The notes beneath the pieces were generated by a model. The model made no database searches, was not told the DNA's origin, and worked only from the letters and a program-made list of their open reading frames with translations. From QQUJ01 sp050287605 (lineage in GTDB: Bacteria; Pseudomonadota; Gammaproteobacteria; QQUJ01), in contig JBNKCG010000042.1 in NCBI GenBank assembly GCA_050287605.1, forward strand, positions 62,001 to 126,000: a stretch of 64,000 nt of DNA, in the 5' to 3' direction. Both the position numbers and the translations under genes were made by a program. Shown here one piece after another: positions 1-9,125 of the stretch; the stretch's first letter is position 1; each line of letters begins with the position of its first letter.

Positions 1-76
1 GTTCAGAACTGTTACTGGCTGGGCAGCGGGCGATGTGCGTAAGCTAGCGTATCGTTTCCCTGCGGTATCCCTGTCC

Positions 77-967
77 ATGGTCGCTCCAATCACCCAACCC
101 GGTCGCCTGCCCCTCGTCGCACTGTTCAGCGGCGCGTTGGCCATCGCGTTTGCGCCGATCTTCGTACGCCTGAGCGAACTGGGCCCGGTGGCCACGGCCT
201 TTTTCCGCGTCTTGTTGGCGCTGCCGGTGCTGGTCGCCTGGATGAGCTGGGACCAGCGCGGCGTGCGCGCGGTGCGGCGTCCGACGACGCTGCGTGACTA
301 CGCCCGCCTGTCGCTGGCGGGGTTGTGGTTCGCGGCCGATCTGGCGGTCTGGCACTGGTCCATCGCCCTGACCTCGGTGGCCAACGCCACCCTGCTGGCC
401 AACGCCGCGCCGGTGTTCGTCACCCTGGGCGGCTGGTGGTTGTTCAAGGCGCGCGTTACGCGGGTCTTTGTGGCAGGGATGATGCTGGCGCTGGGCGGGA
501 TGGGCGTGCTGATGAGCTCCAGTGTGGCCATTGGCGTCGAGCACCTGTGGGGCGACGCCCTGGGGCTGCTCACGGCGGTGTTTTACGCCAGCTACATCCT
601 CGCGGTGGGACGCCTGCGTGCCGAGTTTTCCACGCCCACCATCATGGTCTGGAGCGGCGTGGTAACGGCGGTGGTACTGTTGCCGGTTGCCGCGTTGTCA
701 GGGGAGAGCCTGTGGCCGGCGACCCTCTACGGCTGGGGTGTGCTGGCGGCGTTGGCGCTACTCTCCCACGCCGGCGGGCAGAGCCTCATCGCCTATGCGC
801 TGGCGCACCTGCCTGCAGCATTTTCTTCCGTCGGGCTGCTGCTGCAACCGGTTACCGCGGCGCTCCTCGCCTGGGTGTTGCTGGGCGAGGCCCTTTCCGG
901 GTGGCAAGGTTTGGGTGGCTTTGTCGTGCTGTGCGGTATCTACCTGGCCCGGCGCGCAAGCCGCTAG
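77..967 (+). CDS. EamA/DMT-family inner-membrane transporter
   Basis: The 296-residue protein is almost wholly hydrophobic, with about ten membrane segments arranged as two EamA repeats. The first starts near GALAIAFAPIFVRLSEL and the second near the WGDALGLLTAVFYASYIL stretch. This is the usual length and layout of drug/metabolite exporters; the substrate cannot be read from sequence. The ATG at 77 lies just before membrane segment 1. An in-frame GTG at 35 would add 14 residues and neither start has a clear Shine-Dalgarno sequence. It converges on the minus-strand operon ending at 1001. Confidence 0.85.
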   Translation: MVAPITQPGRLPLVALFSGALAIAFAPIFVRLSELGPVATAFFRVLLALPVLVAWMSWDQRGVRAVRRPTTLRDYARLSLAGLWFAADLAVWHWSIALTSVANATLLANAAPVFVTLGGWWLFKARVTRVFVAGMMLALGGMGVLMSSSVAIGVEHLWGDALGLLTAVFYASYILAVGRLRAEFSTPTIMVWSGVVTAVVLLPVAALSGESLWPATLYGWGVLAALALLSHAGGQSLIAYALAHLPAAFSSVGLLLQPVTAALLAWVLLGEALSGWQGLGGFVVLCGIYLARRASR

Positions 968-1000
968 GCGTGTTGTCGTGCGTGGGTAAGCAGCGCGGAC

Positions 1001-2197
1001 TCAGAAGTAGCGCGCCAGTTCGATCTGCACAAAGTCGTCGTCGCGGTTGGGGTAGAGCGGATCGCTCGTCGGCAGGTCCATGAACCAGCGCGCCTCCGCC
1101 GACAGCTTCCACGCTTCGCCGAGCCGGCGGCTGGCTTCCAGCGACAGGATCTTAGCGTCGCTGTCGCGATCGACGATCACTCCCAACAGCGCTTCGCTGG
1201 ATTGGGCGTCGTTGAGCGTCCAGCGCGCGCCCACCAGAATGTCGTTCTGGGTGGGTGTGGGGGCGCTGTCACCGCGCTCGTCATAAAGATATTCGGCGAT
1301 AATGCCCAGATCCGCTTGGGTATCGAAAATGCCCACCACGGTGTATTCGAATCCGATGTCGGCGGCGGTGTAGTGAACGCGGTTGGTGTTGCGGTCGATG
1401 GCCTCCAGCTTCCACAGCCAGTCGCCCTTGGTGGCCTGCACGTCGATGCCGAGCTGCTCCATCTGTTCGTAATAGGGAATCAGCACCAGCTGCCCTGAAC
1501 GGTTGATGCCGGGTTGCAACAGCGGATCGCGGTTGGTGCCCTTGAACCACGACAGACCGACGTCCCAATCACCGAGGCTGTGCGACCAGCGCAGCGCGAA
1601 ATCCACGTGGCGTTCCTCGTCGTCCGACTCGTACTCTGCCAGTTCCGTGGCTACCGGCAGAAGGGTACGCGGGCGACCGTCGTCTGCAGGGAAGGTGCGC
1701 TCGCGAAAATAGGGAAGAACAAAGAGGTCGACGATGCCCCAGTCGCGCACCAGCGAGAGGTTGATCATCGGCTGGCCCAGCTTGTCCTCGCCATCGATGT
1801 TTTCCACCCCGTCGGTTTGGTTGATGACGTCCACCAGGTGTTCGCCTTCAGTGACGCCCCAGAACACCTTGCGCAGACCGACGCGCGACTCCCAGCCTTC
1901 GCCCACGTGAATCCAGCTGAGTTCGCGAATGTCGGCATGGGTGCGCTCCGCGTCGTGCTCGTCGACGCGGGCGAACGGCGTGAAGGCGAAGAGGTCCTGG
2001 CCGTCGTTCCACTCCTGGTGATAGGTAGACTCGAAGGCCAGCGATGAATAGCGGTTCGCCTGATCGGCAGCGATCGCATCCTCGTTGAACAGGCGCGTCT
2101 GCAACGACACGTTCCCGTACCATTCTCCTGCGTGCGCGGCTGGCAGGGCGGCGGCGAGAATGGCGCCGCCTACCCAGGGGGCCAGGTTTCTTTTCAT
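1001..2197 (-). CDS. Outer-membrane beta-barrel protein of an MMPL export operon
   Basis: The protein has 398 residues and a clear signal peptide ending at AHA (about residue 23). The mature part is an alternating polar/aromatic pattern of beta strands and ends in ELARYF, a terminal aromatic typical of outer-membrane barrels. It is acidic and has no Cys. Its start overlaps the stop of the LolA-like gene by 4 bases, so it is the last gene of the tetR-MMPL-LolA-like operon. Similar trios are often annotated as DUF1302-type or hypothetical outer-membrane proteins. The inferred role is accepting or inserting the exported lipid or hydrophobic cargo; the cargo is unknown. Confidence 0.7.
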   Translation of the reverse strand: MKRNLAPWVGGAILAAALPAAHAGEWYGNVSLQTRLFNEDAIAADQANRYSSLAFESTYHQEWNDGQDLFAFTPFARVDEHDAERTHADIRELSWIHVGEGWESRVGLRKVFWGVTEGEHLVDVINQTDGVENIDGEDKLGQPMINLSLVRDWGIVDLFVLPYFRERTFPADDGRPRTLLPVATELAEYESDDEERHVDFALRWSHSLGDWDVGLSWFKGTNRDPLLQPGINRSGQLVLIPYYEQMEQLGIDVQATKGDWLWKLEAIDRNTNRVHYTAADIGFEYTVVGIFDTQADLGIIAEYLYDERGDSAPTPTQNDILVGARWTLNDAQSSEALLGVIVDRDSDAKILSLEASRRLGEAWKLSAEARWFMDLPTSDPLYPNRDDDFVQIELARYF

Positions 2198-2973
2198 CGC
2201 GCGCGCTTCAGGGCGTTGCGGTTGAAGTCACCTTCGTCGACGCCGGTGCGGAACTGATAGTTTTTCCACTCCAACAACGTACTCTTGCCGGTCTGGTGAT
2301 TCTCCATGTACATCTTTCCTGCGCGCCAATAGTGGTCCAGGTATCTCTGGTAGTCGCTCATGACCAGCGTCTTCAGCAGATCGTTCTTGCGGTCGTAGTA
2401 GACGATCTTCAACGGGATGTATTCGGCCTGATCGGTCCACACCACCTGGCGCGTGTAGCCGGAGTTCTCGTCTACCGGGTAGCGTTCGGTGACGAACGCG
2501 GGTTTGCCGTCGACGGTCTCGTCGCGCAGGTACTTGTAGGTGTATTTCTCTACCTCCTGCGAACCGATGTCCTCGTAGGCGAACTCGCTACCCATGAAAG
2601 GCCCCGACTTGTTCTTGGATGCGATGCGTTTGACGCGCTTCAGCGCCGGCAGGTAGAGCCACTGGTCATCGGGATCGGCGCCGTGGGCGTAGGTGAGCAG
2701 CGCCGTGCCTTTGACGTCGTGCGGTTCGTCGAAGATGGTGAGGCTCTTGTCGCCGTCGCCCTGCACTTCGAGCACCTTGACGCGCAGGTCGCGCACGCTC
2801 TCGTCGCCCTGGCGGTTGCGCAGCGTCATCACCATGTCGGCCTGCGAATCGACGAAGCCGATGTCGCGCCGATCGGCCTCCTGGGCGATGGCGAGCCCCC
2901 GCTCCTCGGGGGTCTGGGCGAAGACGCTAAGGGGCAGCAGCGCCAGCAGCACCAGTAGTGAGCGCAGTTTCAT
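2194..2973 (-). CDS. LolA-like outer-membrane lipoprotein-sorting protein
   Basis: A 259-residue periplasmic protein with signal peptide MKLRSLLVLLALLPLSVFA. The body carries hallmarks of the 'outer membrane lipoprotein-sorting protein' family: the DDQWLYLPALKRVKRI block, the GSEFAYEDI block and later Y-x-P-L-K-I. Members adopt a LolA/LolB-like half-barrel that carries lipid-like ligands and usually accompany MMPL/RND exporters. The gene starts inside the 3' end of the MMPL gene (47-base overlap in another frame), with GGAGGAG just upstream of its ATG, indicating translational coupling. It probably shuttles cargo from the inner-membrane pump to the barrel protein downstream. Confidence 0.82.
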   Translation of the reverse strand: MKLRSLLVLLALLPLSVFAQTPEERGLAIAQEADRRDIGFVDSQADMVMTLRNRQGDESVRDLRVKVLEVQGDGDKSLTIFDEPHDVKGTALLTYAHGADPDDQWLYLPALKRVKRIASKNKSGPFMGSEFAYEDIGSQEVEKYTYKYLRDETVDGKPAFVTERYPVDENSGYTRQVVWTDQAEYIPLKIVYYDRKNDLLKTLVMSDYQRYLDHYWRAGKMYMENHQTGKSTLLEWKNYQFRTGVDEGDFNRNALKRAR

Positions 2974-5260
2974 TGCGTTTCTCCTCCAATTTCATCAACA
3001 GGGGCGGCAGGAACAGGAAGTCGGCCGCCAGGGCCAGCGCGATGGTGATGGCGGTGAGCAGCCCCATCCCGGCGTTGAGCTCGAAATGGGACAGGGCGAG
3101 AATGCCGAACCCGCCGATCAGTACCAGCGACGTGATCCACAGCGCCATGCCGACGGTCGCGAAGGCGTAGCGCACGGCATCCTGCGCGCCCAGTCCTTTC
3201 TCGCGGCGGGCGCGCAGATACTTGCTAAGGAAATGCACGGTGTCGTCCACCACGATGCCCAGGCTCATGCTGGCAACCACGGAGAGCGAAAGCCCCACCT
3301 GGCCCACCAGCAGACCCCACAGTCCGAACGCCATTCCCGCCGGCGCCAGGTTGGGAATCATGCTCACCAGACCGATGCGTAGCGAGCGCAGCGCCACTAC
3401 CAGCACCGCCGAAATCAGCAGCAGCGCCACCGCGGTGCCGGTCAGCATGCTGCGGATGTTGCGATAGCCGATGTGCGCGAACATGAGGGTGGGGCCGGTA
3501 CCTTTGGGTTCGACGAACTGCGGCGCGTTGACCGCCAGCCAGCGCTGGGCGCGCTCTTCCAGTTCCAACACCTTTCCGGTCGAGAGACTGGGAAAGGTGA
3601 CTCTCAGGCGGGTGGACGACTTGTCGACGTTGATCTGGTTGTTGAGATCGAGTCCGTAGGGCAGCGACATCTCGTAGAGCAGCAGATACTGCGCCGCCAA
3701 GTTGCGCTCGGTGGGCAGGCGATACCAGGCGGGATCGTCGCCGTGGAGGTTTTTGTTGAGCCGCTTGAGCGTGTCGGTGAGCGTGTTGACGTGCATGGTT
3801 TCGGGCTGCGCGCGCCACCACTGGGCAAATTGATCGACTTTGGCGAGAAACGCCGGATCGCTCACGCCGCCCGCTTCGTGGCTTGCCAGCGAGTAGTCGA
3901 TGAAATAGGTGCCGACGAGGTTCTCGGTAATGAAGTCGGTGTCGCGCCGGAACTCGAAGCTCTCGTCGAAATATTTCACGAACTCGTCGTTCAGCTCGTT
4001 GCGCGGGAGGAACGCCACCAGCGCGACGATGACGACACCCATGCCCCAGAACAGCACCTGGCGACGACGCACCACGAACTCGGCGAAGTGGTCCATGGCG
4101 TGGCCCTGGCGCTCCGGCCGTGCCGAGACACGGATGGGGAGCACCAGCACCAACGCGGGCAGCAACGTGATCGACAATACGAACGCCACCGTCACGCCCA
4201 TGGCCACGATGTTGCCCAGGTCGTGGAACGGCGGCGCATCGCTGAAGTTCATACTGAGAAAACCGATGGCGGTGGTGAGACTGGTGAGAAACACCGGTTG
4301 GAAGTTGACGCGCAGGCTCTCCACCATGGCGGAGTTGCGGTCGCGCCCGTGGTAGCGCATCTCGTAGAGGAAACTGGCGAGCAGATGCACGCAGTCGGCC
4401 ACCGCCAGCGTCAGGATCAGTATCGGGGCGGCGGCGGAGGGCGGCGTCAGGCCGATCCCTAGCCACCCCGCCATGCCCATGGCCGACGCGATGGAGGCGA
4501 CGATGAGCAGCACCGTGACGCCGGTACCGTTGAAGAAGCGCAGCATGAAGGCCAGGACCACGATCACCACCGCGAACATGGCGGGCACCAGCGTGCCCAT
4601 GTCCTGCGCCGACGCCTCGGGGAAGGCCGCGTTCATCATCACGATGCCGGCCAGGTGAACGTCGAGGTTGGGATCGCGGGCACGCAGTTCGTCGGCCAGA
4701 ATCCGGATCTGCCCGACCACCTCGGGAACGGCTGTGCCGGCATCGGTCGCCGGCAGCTGGAAAACGACGTTGACCCCGGTAACGTGCGCTTCGGGCGAGA
4801 TGAGGCGATGGACCAGCTGCGGTTCGGCGAGCGCCGTGGCTTTGACCGCGACCAAGTCGGCGTCGCTTAGCCGCGCGGGATTGCTGACCAGATCCTCTAC
4901 GATCAGGTCGTCCTCTTCCGCCTGCGTATGTTGGAAGTTGGTGATGGAGTCGACGCGGATAGAGTAGGGAAGCTGCCAAGCCTGCTTGGTCAGCCACTGG
5001 ACGCTGGCCAGGGTCTCGCGGGTGAAGACCTGGCCATCCTTGGGCGCCAGGGCGAACAGGACGTTGTCGTTCTTGGTGTAGGTGTTTTGCAGCGACTCGA
5101 ATGCCTGCAGCTCAGGGTTGTTCGATCCGAAGTAGACGCGGTAGTCGGCCGAGAAGGTGAGCAGACGTGCCCCGCTCGCCATGACGGCGATGGCGATCAG
5201 ACTCAATACGATCACCCACCAGCGATGGCCTACGATCCATTCGGCGTAGCGTCTAGCCAT
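2927..5260 (-). CDS. RND superfamily exporter, MMPL family
   Basis: A 777-residue inner-membrane protein with twelve predicted membrane helices in two halves. Each half is one helix, a large periplasmic loop, then five or six helices. Motifs include TLAVADCVHLLASFLYEM and SMSLGIVVDDTVHFLSKYL, the paired helix-4 and helix-10 regions with the proton-relay acids of RND pumps. Length and topology match MMPL/'patched-like' lipid exporters rather than the roughly 1,000-residue drug pumps. It lies between tetR (8-base overlap) and the LolA-like gene, so the operon looks like a regulated envelope lipid or hydrophobic-compound exporter. Cargo is unknown. Confidence 0.9.
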   Translation of the reverse strand: MARRYAEWIVGHRWWVIVLSLIAIAVMASGARLLTFSADYRVYFGSNNPELQAFESLQNTYTKNDNVLFALAPKDGQVFTRETLASVQWLTKQAWQLPYSIRVDSITNFQHTQAEEDDLIVEDLVSNPARLSDADLVAVKATALAEPQLVHRLISPEAHVTGVNVVFQLPATDAGTAVPEVVGQIRILADELRARDPNLDVHLAGIVMMNAAFPEASAQDMGTLVPAMFAVVIVVLAFMLRFFNGTGVTVLLIVASIASAMGMAGWLGIGLTPPSAAAPILILTLAVADCVHLLASFLYEMRYHGRDRNSAMVESLRVNFQPVFLTSLTTAIGFLSMNFSDAPPFHDLGNIVAMGVTVAFVLSITLLPALVLVLPIRVSARPERQGHAMDHFAEFVVRRRQVLFWGMGVVIVALVAFLPRNELNDEFVKYFDESFEFRRDTDFITENLVGTYFIDYSLASHEAGGVSDPAFLAKVDQFAQWWRAQPETMHVNTLTDTLKRLNKNLHGDDPAWYRLPTERNLAAQYLLLYEMSLPYGLDLNNQINVDKSSTRLRVTFPSLSTGKVLELEERAQRWLAVNAPQFVEPKGTGPTLMFAHIGYRNIRSMLTGTAVALLLISAVLVVALRSLRIGLVSMIPNLAPAGMAFGLWGLLVGQVGLSLSVVASMSLGIVVDDTVHFLSKYLRARREKGLGAQDAVRYAFATVGMALWITSLVLIGGFGILALSHFELNAGMGLLTAITIALALAADFLFLPPLLMKLEEKRNETALTTGAAGAAAP

Positions 5261-6005
5261 GACGATTCCCTCCAGCGGGGTTGTCGAGGACAGCGAATTC
5301 TTCCGGGAAGACCTCGTTGCGGATGCGGGAGCGCAGCGCGTCGAGATCGAAATCGGGGGACAGGGGATGCCAACCTACGCCGTCGAGCATGGCCTGGAGC
5401 GTTCGGGTCAGGGTCGAAAAGGGATCGTCGAGTCCCATTTCGCCGAACGAAATGGTGGTCTGCATCAGGGTGAGAGCGCCGTAGATGGTGGACCAGAGCC
5501 CGAACACCAGCGCGATGGGCGTCATGGTGTCCGGCAGCGTCAGGTCGCCGCCGGCGACCGCCTCTTCCACCACCTGGGTTACCACCTCCATACACTGCTG
5601 GTCCTGGCACATCACCTCCTGGCAGCGATCGGGCGCCACCTTGTCGTAGATGGAGGGCGAGAGCAGCGTCGGCAGGTGCCGGAACTCCACGGGGTAGAGG
5701 CGCGTGAAGAGGATGTAGGCCTCGCCCACGGCCGTCATGCGCTCGCGGGTGGTTCCCTCGAAGGCGGCTGCGCGGCGGAACAGGTGCACCATTTCATCCT
5801 TGCGGTGCTTTACCAGCGCGAGCAGCAGCTCCTCCTTGTTGCGGAAGTGCTGGTAGACGGTGCCCTTGGAGTAATCGATCGCCTCGGCGATGCGGTCCAT
5901 GGTCACCCCCAGGTAGCCCACCTCGCCCAGCATGTGGCTGGCGACTTCTAAGATGCGGGCCTCACGCTCCTGGATCTCGCGTTGTTTGCGGGTCTGAGTA
6001 TTCAT
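5253..6005 (-). CDS. TetR/AcrR-family transcriptional repressor
   Basis: About 250 residues. The N-terminal helix-turn-helix is typical of TetR: ILEVASHMLGEVGYLGVTMD followed by IAEAIDYSKGTVYQHFRNKEELL. The C-terminal ligand domain is helical and carries a Cys-rich patch (CQEVMCQDQQCMEV, about residue 137) that could sense metal or redox, though that is speculative. The ATG at 6005 is chosen; another in-frame ATG at 6023 would add six residues. The reading frame stays open further upstream, but that part does not look like protein of this family. Tandem palindromes at 6010-6039 cover the start region, which suggests autorepression of the whole exporter operon. Confidence 0.9.
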   Translation of the reverse strand: MNTQTRKQREIQEREARILEVASHMLGEVGYLGVTMDRIAEAIDYSKGTVYQHFRNKEELLLALVKHRKDEMVHLFRRAAAFEGTTRERMTAVGEAYILFTRLYPVEFRHLPTLLSPSIYDKVAPDRCQEVMCQDQQCMEVVTQVVEEAVAGGDLTLPDTMTPIALVFGLWSTIYGALTLMQTTISFGEMGLDDPFSTLTRTLQAMLDGVGWHPLSPDFDLDALRSRIRNEVFPEEFAVLDNPAGGNRHG

Positions 6006-6009
6006 TATT

Positions 6010-6039
6010 TGACTGATAGTCATTATTTGACGATGCGTC
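6010..6039. promoter_or_regulatory. Tandem operator-like palindromes in front of tetR
   Basis: Two dyads share one spacing. TGACT-GAT-AGTCA at 6010-6022 is a perfect 5-base inverted repeat. GACG-ATG-CGTC at 6029-6039 is a perfect 4-base inverted repeat. Their centres are 18 bases apart. The surrounding 12-mer TCATTATTTGAC is itself repeated at 6002-6013 and 6020-6031. The layout fits cooperative binding of two TetR dimers. The sites overlap the alternative start codons of the regulator, so binding would block expression of the exporter operon. Confidence 0.5.
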
Positions 6040-6189
6040 GAATTTAAGTTCTCATTTGGCGGGCTGTCAAGTATTTCCCGCCTCGTTTGCTGCGGTAGTG
6101 AAACGGCGGCGGATTGCTCGGCGATGTCTGGTAGATAAATTTTTGTTAAGCAGGGGCTATACTTGGCGCCCTCAACGGGTAATTGATCG

Positions 6190-8064
6190 ATGTACGACGA
6201 AGCGATATTCGATGTGATCGTGGTGGGCGGCGGCCATGCCGGGACCGAGGCGGCGCTGGCCGCAGCGCGGCGCGGTGCGCGCACGCTGCTGCTCACCCAC
6301 AATATCGAGACCCTGGGGCAGATGAGCTGCAACCCGGCCATTGGCGGTATCGGCAAAGGGCATCTGGTCAAGGAGATCGATGCGCTGGGGGGGTTGATGG
6401 CACGCGCGGCCGACCGCGCCGGCATCCAGTTCCGTATCCTCAACGCCCGCAAGGGCCCGGCGGTGCGCGCCACCCGCGCCCAGGCCGACCGCGCCCTCTA
6501 CAAGCAGGCGGTGCGCCATGCTCTGGAGCACCAGCCCAACCTCACCCTCTTCCAGCAGGCGGTGGACGATCTCATCGTCGAGGGCGACCGCGTCGCCGGT
6601 GTGGTGACGCAGATGGGGCTACGCTTCGCTGCTTCAGCGGTGGTACTCACCACCGGCACCTTCCTGGGCGGCCGTATCCACATCGGGTTGGCCAACTACG
6701 AGGGGGGGCGCGCCGGCGATCCGCCTGCCAACACGCTGGCGCGGCGGCTGCGCGAGCTGCCGTTCCGGGTCGAACGCTTGAAGACGGGAACGCCGCCGCG
6801 CATCGCCGGGCGCAGCATCGATTTCTCGGTGATGGAGGCCCAACCGGGCGACGACCCAGTGCCGGTGTTCTCGTTTCTGGGCACCGCCGAGGAACACCCG
6901 CGCCAAGTCTGCTGCTACATCACCTACACCAACGAACGCACCCACGAGATCATCCGCGGCGGCCTGGACCGTTCGCCCATGTACACCGGGGTGATCGAGG
7001 GCATTGGGCCGCGCTACTGCCCCTCCATCGAGGACAAGGTGATGCGCTTCGCCGACCGCGAGCGCCACCAGCTGTTCATCGAGCCCGAGGGGCTCACCAG
7101 TGACGAGTACTACCCCAACGGTATCTCCACCAGCCTGCCCTACGACGTGCAGCAGGGGCTGGTGCGGTCCATCCGCGGTTTCGAGCAGGCTCACATCACG
7201 CGGCCCGGCTACGCCATCGAGTACGACTTTTTCGATCCGCGTGATCTCAAACCTTCGCTCGAAACCAAGGCGGTGGGGGGGCTCTATTTCGCCGGCCAGA
7301 TCAACGGCACCACCGGCTACGAAGAGGCCGCCGCCCAGGGCTTGCTGGCGGGGCTCAATGCCGCGCTGCAGGCGGCGGGGCGCGAGCCTTGGTGTCCGCG
7401 CCGCGACGAAGCCTATCTGGGGGTACTGGTGGATGATCTGATCACCCGCGGTACCAGCGAACCGTATCGCATGTTCACCAGCCGTGCCGAATACCGCCTG
7501 TTGCTGCGCGAAGACAATGCCGACCTGCGCCTTACGGCCGTCGGGCGCGAGTTGGGCGTCGTCGATGATGAGCGCTGGCGGCGTTTCGAAGCCAAACGCG
7601 AGGCCATCGAGCGCGAGCAGCAGCGCCTGCGCGCCATCTGGGTACGCCCGCAAAGCGCTGCGGCCGACGAAATGCAGACCCGACTGGGCGAGCCGCTCAA
7701 CCGCGAGCAGAGCCTGATGGATCTGCTGCGCCGCCCAGACGTGAGTTACCGCTCACTTATGGCATTGCCTGAAGCGGGCCCAGGGCTGGAGGACCCCCAA
7801 GCGGCGGACCAGGTGGAGATCCAGGCCAAGTACGCCGGCTACATCGACCGCCAGCGCGGCGAGATCGAGCGCTCGCGCCGGCACGAAGAGACACGCCTTC
7901 CGGAGGCGCTCGATTACGCAGCGGTGCGTGGCCTCTCCAACGAGGTGCGCCAGAAGCTCGCCCATCATCGCCCCACCACCCTGGGCCAGGCGGGACGCAT
8001 TCCGGGGGTGACTCCCGCCGCTGTTTCCCTGCTGCTGGTCCACCTCAAGAAGCATTACGCCTGA
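6190..8064 (+). CDS. mnmG: tRNA uridine-5-carboxymethylaminomethyl modification enzyme MnmG
   Basis: A 624-residue FAD protein, full length for MnmG/GidA. With MnmE it installs the cmnm5 group on wobble uridine 34 of certain tRNAs, in the cytoplasm. Seen directly: the dinucleotide-binding motif VVGGGHAGTEAALAAAR near the N-terminus, the family signature NPAIGGIGKGHLVKEIDALGG, and the second signature GQINGTTGYEEAAAQGL. The C-terminal helical MnmE-binding region ends in the VSLLLVHLKK motif. A good -10 box (TATACT, 6158-6163) precedes it, with only a weak -35. The usual partner rsmG is displaced by about 11 kb. Confidence 0.98.
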   Translation: MYDEAIFDVIVVGGGHAGTEAALAAARRGARTLLLTHNIETLGQMSCNPAIGGIGKGHLVKEIDALGGLMARAADRAGIQFRILNARKGPAVRATRAQADRALYKQAVRHALEHQPNLTLFQQAVDDLIVEGDRVAGVVTQMGLRFAASAVVLTTGTFLGGRIHIGLANYEGGRAGDPPANTLARRLRELPFRVERLKTGTPPRIAGRSIDFSVMEAQPGDDPVPVFSFLGTAEEHPRQVCCYITYTNERTHEIIRGGLDRSPMYTGVIEGIGPRYCPSIEDKVMRFADRERHQLFIEPEGLTSDEYYPNGISTSLPYDVQQGLVRSIRGFEQAHITRPGYAIEYDFFDPRDLKPSLETKAVGGLYFAGQINGTTGYEEAAAQGLLAGLNAALQAAGREPWCPRRDEAYLGVLVDDLITRGTSEPYRMFTSRAEYRLLLREDNADLRLTAVGRELGVVDDERWRRFEAKREAIEREQQRLRAIWVRPQSAAADEMQTRLGEPLNREQSLMDLLRRPDVSYRSLMALPEAGPGLEDPQAADQVEIQAKYAGYIDRQRGEIERSRRHEETRLPEALDYAAVRGLSNEVRQKLAHHRPTTLGQAGRIPGVTPAAVSLLLVHLKKHYA

Positions 8065-8065
8065 C

Positions 8066-8087
8066 GCGCGTGTCCGACCGCACGCGC
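8066..8087. terminator. Hairpin between the convergent mnmG and lipoprotein genes
   Basis: GCGCGTG (8066-8072) pairs perfectly with CACGCGC (8081-8087) across an 8-base loop, immediately after the mnmG stop and just before the 3' end of the opposing gene. There is no T-run on either side, so it is at best a weak or protein-assisted bidirectional terminator. Confidence 0.45.
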
Positions 8088-8097
8088 TCGGATTGCG

Positions 8098-9063
8098 CTA
8101 GGAGTACCCGGCTATCCGCGCCAGCACCCACCAGAACGCGAAGGCCTTGCGGTTGGCGGTGATGTGCTGAGTGTTGTGCTCGCCGTAGGTGACGGTACCG
8201 CTGGGACCCGTGAGATTCTCGAACCAGTCGGTACCCAGGGTATGGCTTGTTTGCCACTGCTCGTAGAAGTTGCCGCCGTAGGTCGCCGAATCGCCGTTGT
8301 CGCCGGTGTCCTCGTAGTACGTGCCGTCCATGGCGTGGGTGTCGATGGAGTAGTAGTCGATGCAGAAGTAGTGGTGCGTATTGCAGTAGTCGGTGATCAA
8401 AGCTGCCTGTTCGCGCGGGTTGCCGGTACCGGTGTTGGAGCCGGCATTGGCGTGTCCGGTCATGAAGATGAACGTGACGGGCGTGGTGCGTGTCTGACCG
8501 GCGCCGCTGCCGATCTTGCTTCCTCCCGGACCGTACTCGTCGATGAGCGTCTGCATCGAGCTCAGGTAGTCGGCGACCGAATGCCCGGCGATGTCGCACC
8601 AGGACCACATCATCACGTTAATGGCGGCATTGACGGGATCGTCCAGATAGGCGCTCACCTGGTTGCGCCACGCCGACCAGTCGGCGTCGGCTTGGGACAG
8701 ATCCATGTACGCGCCGCTGATTTCGTTGTCGCGGAAATTGAGCTTGGCCGGATCGGGGGTGTTGTTTAGGGTAATACCGAATTTGCTGGCGTCACCCGCT
8801 TTGTAGTCGGGCAGGCCGGAGATGCCGTAGCTGACGTGCGTTCCGTGCGAGGTGTGGTTGTAGGCTACGTGCAGGGTGGTCCGAGCCGCGTTGATGTAAC
8901 TGTCGGGAATGGCTCTCAGCGCCGCTTCGGTGGCTACGGCATAGCCGGCTACGTAGTCGGATGACCCGGATGTCGGATCACTTCCGCCGCCGCCGTTGCA
9001 ACCTGCGATATAGGGGAGCAACAGCAGGGGCAGACAAAGGACGCGGCGGAAAAACGTGTTCAT
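8098..9063 (-). CDS. Secreted lipoprotein of unknown function
   Basis: A 321-residue protein. The N-terminus is a lipoprotein signal with lipobox IAGC (Cys about residue 22), followed by a Gly/Ser-rich linker. The mature part has a conserved-looking YNHTSHGTHVSYG block and an MMWSWCDIAGHS block. Near the middle is TFIFMTGHANAG, and later a CIDYYSIDTHAMDG block. The spacing of Ser/His/Asp-rich blocks recalls secreted SGNH-like hydrolases, but I cannot assign a catalytic triad. It stands alone, convergent with mnmG, and its upstream region is unusually AT-rich with a perfect inverted repeat. Confidence 0.75.
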   Translation of the reverse strand: MNTFFRRVLCLPLLLLPYIAGCNGGGGSDPTSGSSDYVAGYAVATEAALRAIPDSYINAARTTLHVAYNHTSHGTHVSYGISGLPDYKAGDASKFGITLNNTPDPAKLNFRDNEISGAYMDLSQADADWSAWRNQVSAYLDDPVNAAINVMMWSWCDIAGHSVADYLSSMQTLIDEYGPGGSKIGSGAGQTRTTPVTFIFMTGHANAGSNTGTGNPREQAALITDYCNTHHYFCIDYYSIDTHAMDGTYYEDTGDNGDSATYGGNFYEQWQTSHTLGTDWFENLTGPSGTVTYGEHNTQHITANRKAFAFWWVLARIAGYS

Positions 9064-9064
9064 A

Positions 9065-9125
9065 GCGAATTCCCTTGCAATTGTTATTTATATTTATTTT
9101 TTATGGTTATTTGTCCGGAATTCGC
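9065..9125. repeat. Perfect 9-base inverted repeat bracketing an AT-rich loop
   Basis: GCGAATTCC (9065-9073) and GGAATTCGC (9117-9125) are exact reverse complements separated by 43 bases that are nearly all A/T. The left arm abuts the start codon of the minus-strand lipoprotein gene. The rest of the 284-base gap to 9347 is less AT-rich and I see no other gene in it. The element may hold the lipoprotein promoter between two half-operators. Confidence 0.45.

Noticed and set aside
5950..6190. Possible replication origin near mnmG
   Set aside because: mnmG neighbourhoods can hold oriC, but I saw no DnaA-box cluster or AT-rich unwinding region here, and no dnaA gene in the window.
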